From NCBI GenBank assembly GCA_963573385.1, contig CAUYLG010026946.1:62001-126000 (forward strand): a DNA stretch of 64,000 bases. The letters run 5' to 3'. This DNA is from Cacajao melanocephalus. Its lineage: Eukaryota; Chordata; Mammalia; Primates; Pitheciidae. Positions 62,532 to 64,000 of this stretch are shown piece after piece. The number at the start of each line of letters is the position of its first letter. Positions within the stretch are counted from its first letter, which is position 1. Under the pieces are notes generated by a model. That model searched no databases and was not told where the DNA came from. It was given only the letters and a program-made list of their open reading frames with translations. The translations under genes were made by a program, and so were the position numbers.

Positions 62532-63140
62532 GTCCCAGAGAATCTGAAATTAAGGTTCCTTGTGCTAATAATTGGAAGAGATGTGTTGTATGGATTAAGA
62601 TGGCCAGGGAAGAGAAAACAGTGATTTCAAATAAAAAACAGAAACCTGAAGTTGCAGGAGTAGATGCTCTTAATGGCAGCTACCCACTTGGGATGGAGAT
62701 GTTTTGCACAGAGGCACATGTGTGCAGCATGCTCCATGGAGAGTCAGCAGGAGGTTATTTAATTAATGACCGATAGCAATTTCTCGACTCAACAACAAGA
62801 AGGCCAGTTTGCTCTAAATATAAACATCACCCTTAAACTCCTTAAAAATCACTTTTTTTTTCTGTAGTTAATAGCTCAGAGTATGTAATCTTTCTCCCTG
62901 GAGTGTAACTTTTTTTTGGAATGTAAGAAACCATGAGAAAAAATATTATAAATAGATTTGTTTCAATTAACTCTGCCACAGGTTTACTGCTTAATAAATA
63001 GAGGGAGAGCCATGAAGATTAACCAAGATTGTCAGGGACAGTGGATTCCAGATACCCAAATAATTTCTCTTATCAACTCTCATATTTCAGAAAACGATTG
63101 GGAGCAAAAATGTACAGGTGAATGAAATAGATTAAAATTT
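62532..63140. other. Intergenic stretch: no feature recognised
   Basis: Unique AT-rich sequence. The 109-codon frame at 62447-62776 starts in the hAT-like repeat and shows no protein features. Confidence 0.6.
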
Positions 63141-63143
63141 TTT

Positions 63144-64000
<857 letters not shown>

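Overview
The window is primate genomic DNA. It has dimeric Alu elements in both orientations beside older L2, MIR, MER5/MER20, MER2, Tigger1 and MaLR copies, split genes with GT-AG introns, and no bacterial gene layout. I read it as human or a close primate and cannot separate these from sequence alone. The one gene I can support is the 3' part of MAGI1, which encodes a membrane-associated guanylate kinase scaffold of epithelial tight and adherens junctions. It runs on the + strand.

Region by region: positions 1-9155 are the end of a MAGI1 intron. Nine consecutive coding exons (A-I) lie between 9156 and 39375. They encode a Ser/Gln-rich linker, then the last three PDZ domains (4-6 in a six-PDZ count, 3-5 in the PDZ0-5 count) and their linkers. 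Every junction obeys GT-AG and every phase agrees, so the exons read as one open frame. After exon I the gene offers three endings. The exon can run on through its own donor to a stop at 39425 with a local 3' UTR. It can splice directly to a terminal exon (43397-44151) that adds a 250-residue basic RSPERR-rich tail. Or it can include an 89-base cassette (41425-41513), which shifts the terminal exon into a second frame that stops after 18 residues. The first 57 bases of the terminal exon are therefore read in two frames.

The 3' UTR of the long form follows from 44152, probably to about 46.5 kb. From there to 64000 I find no gene. That stretch holds L2, MIR, MER5-type, MER20 with a THE1 LTR inside it, MER2, MLT1-type LTRs, Alus and microsatellites, plus two striking inverted-repeat structures near 58.2-58.7 kb and 61.85 kb.

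The introns carry many Alus, an almost full-length inactive Tigger1 transposon (26618-29036), and a MER2 copy split by an Alu and a CA repeat. The most interesting features are splicing-related: the frame-switching C terminus, an in-frame alternative acceptor that would add 27 residues before PDZ5, and a NAGNAG acceptor with a very long AG-free zone inside the PDZ5 coding region.
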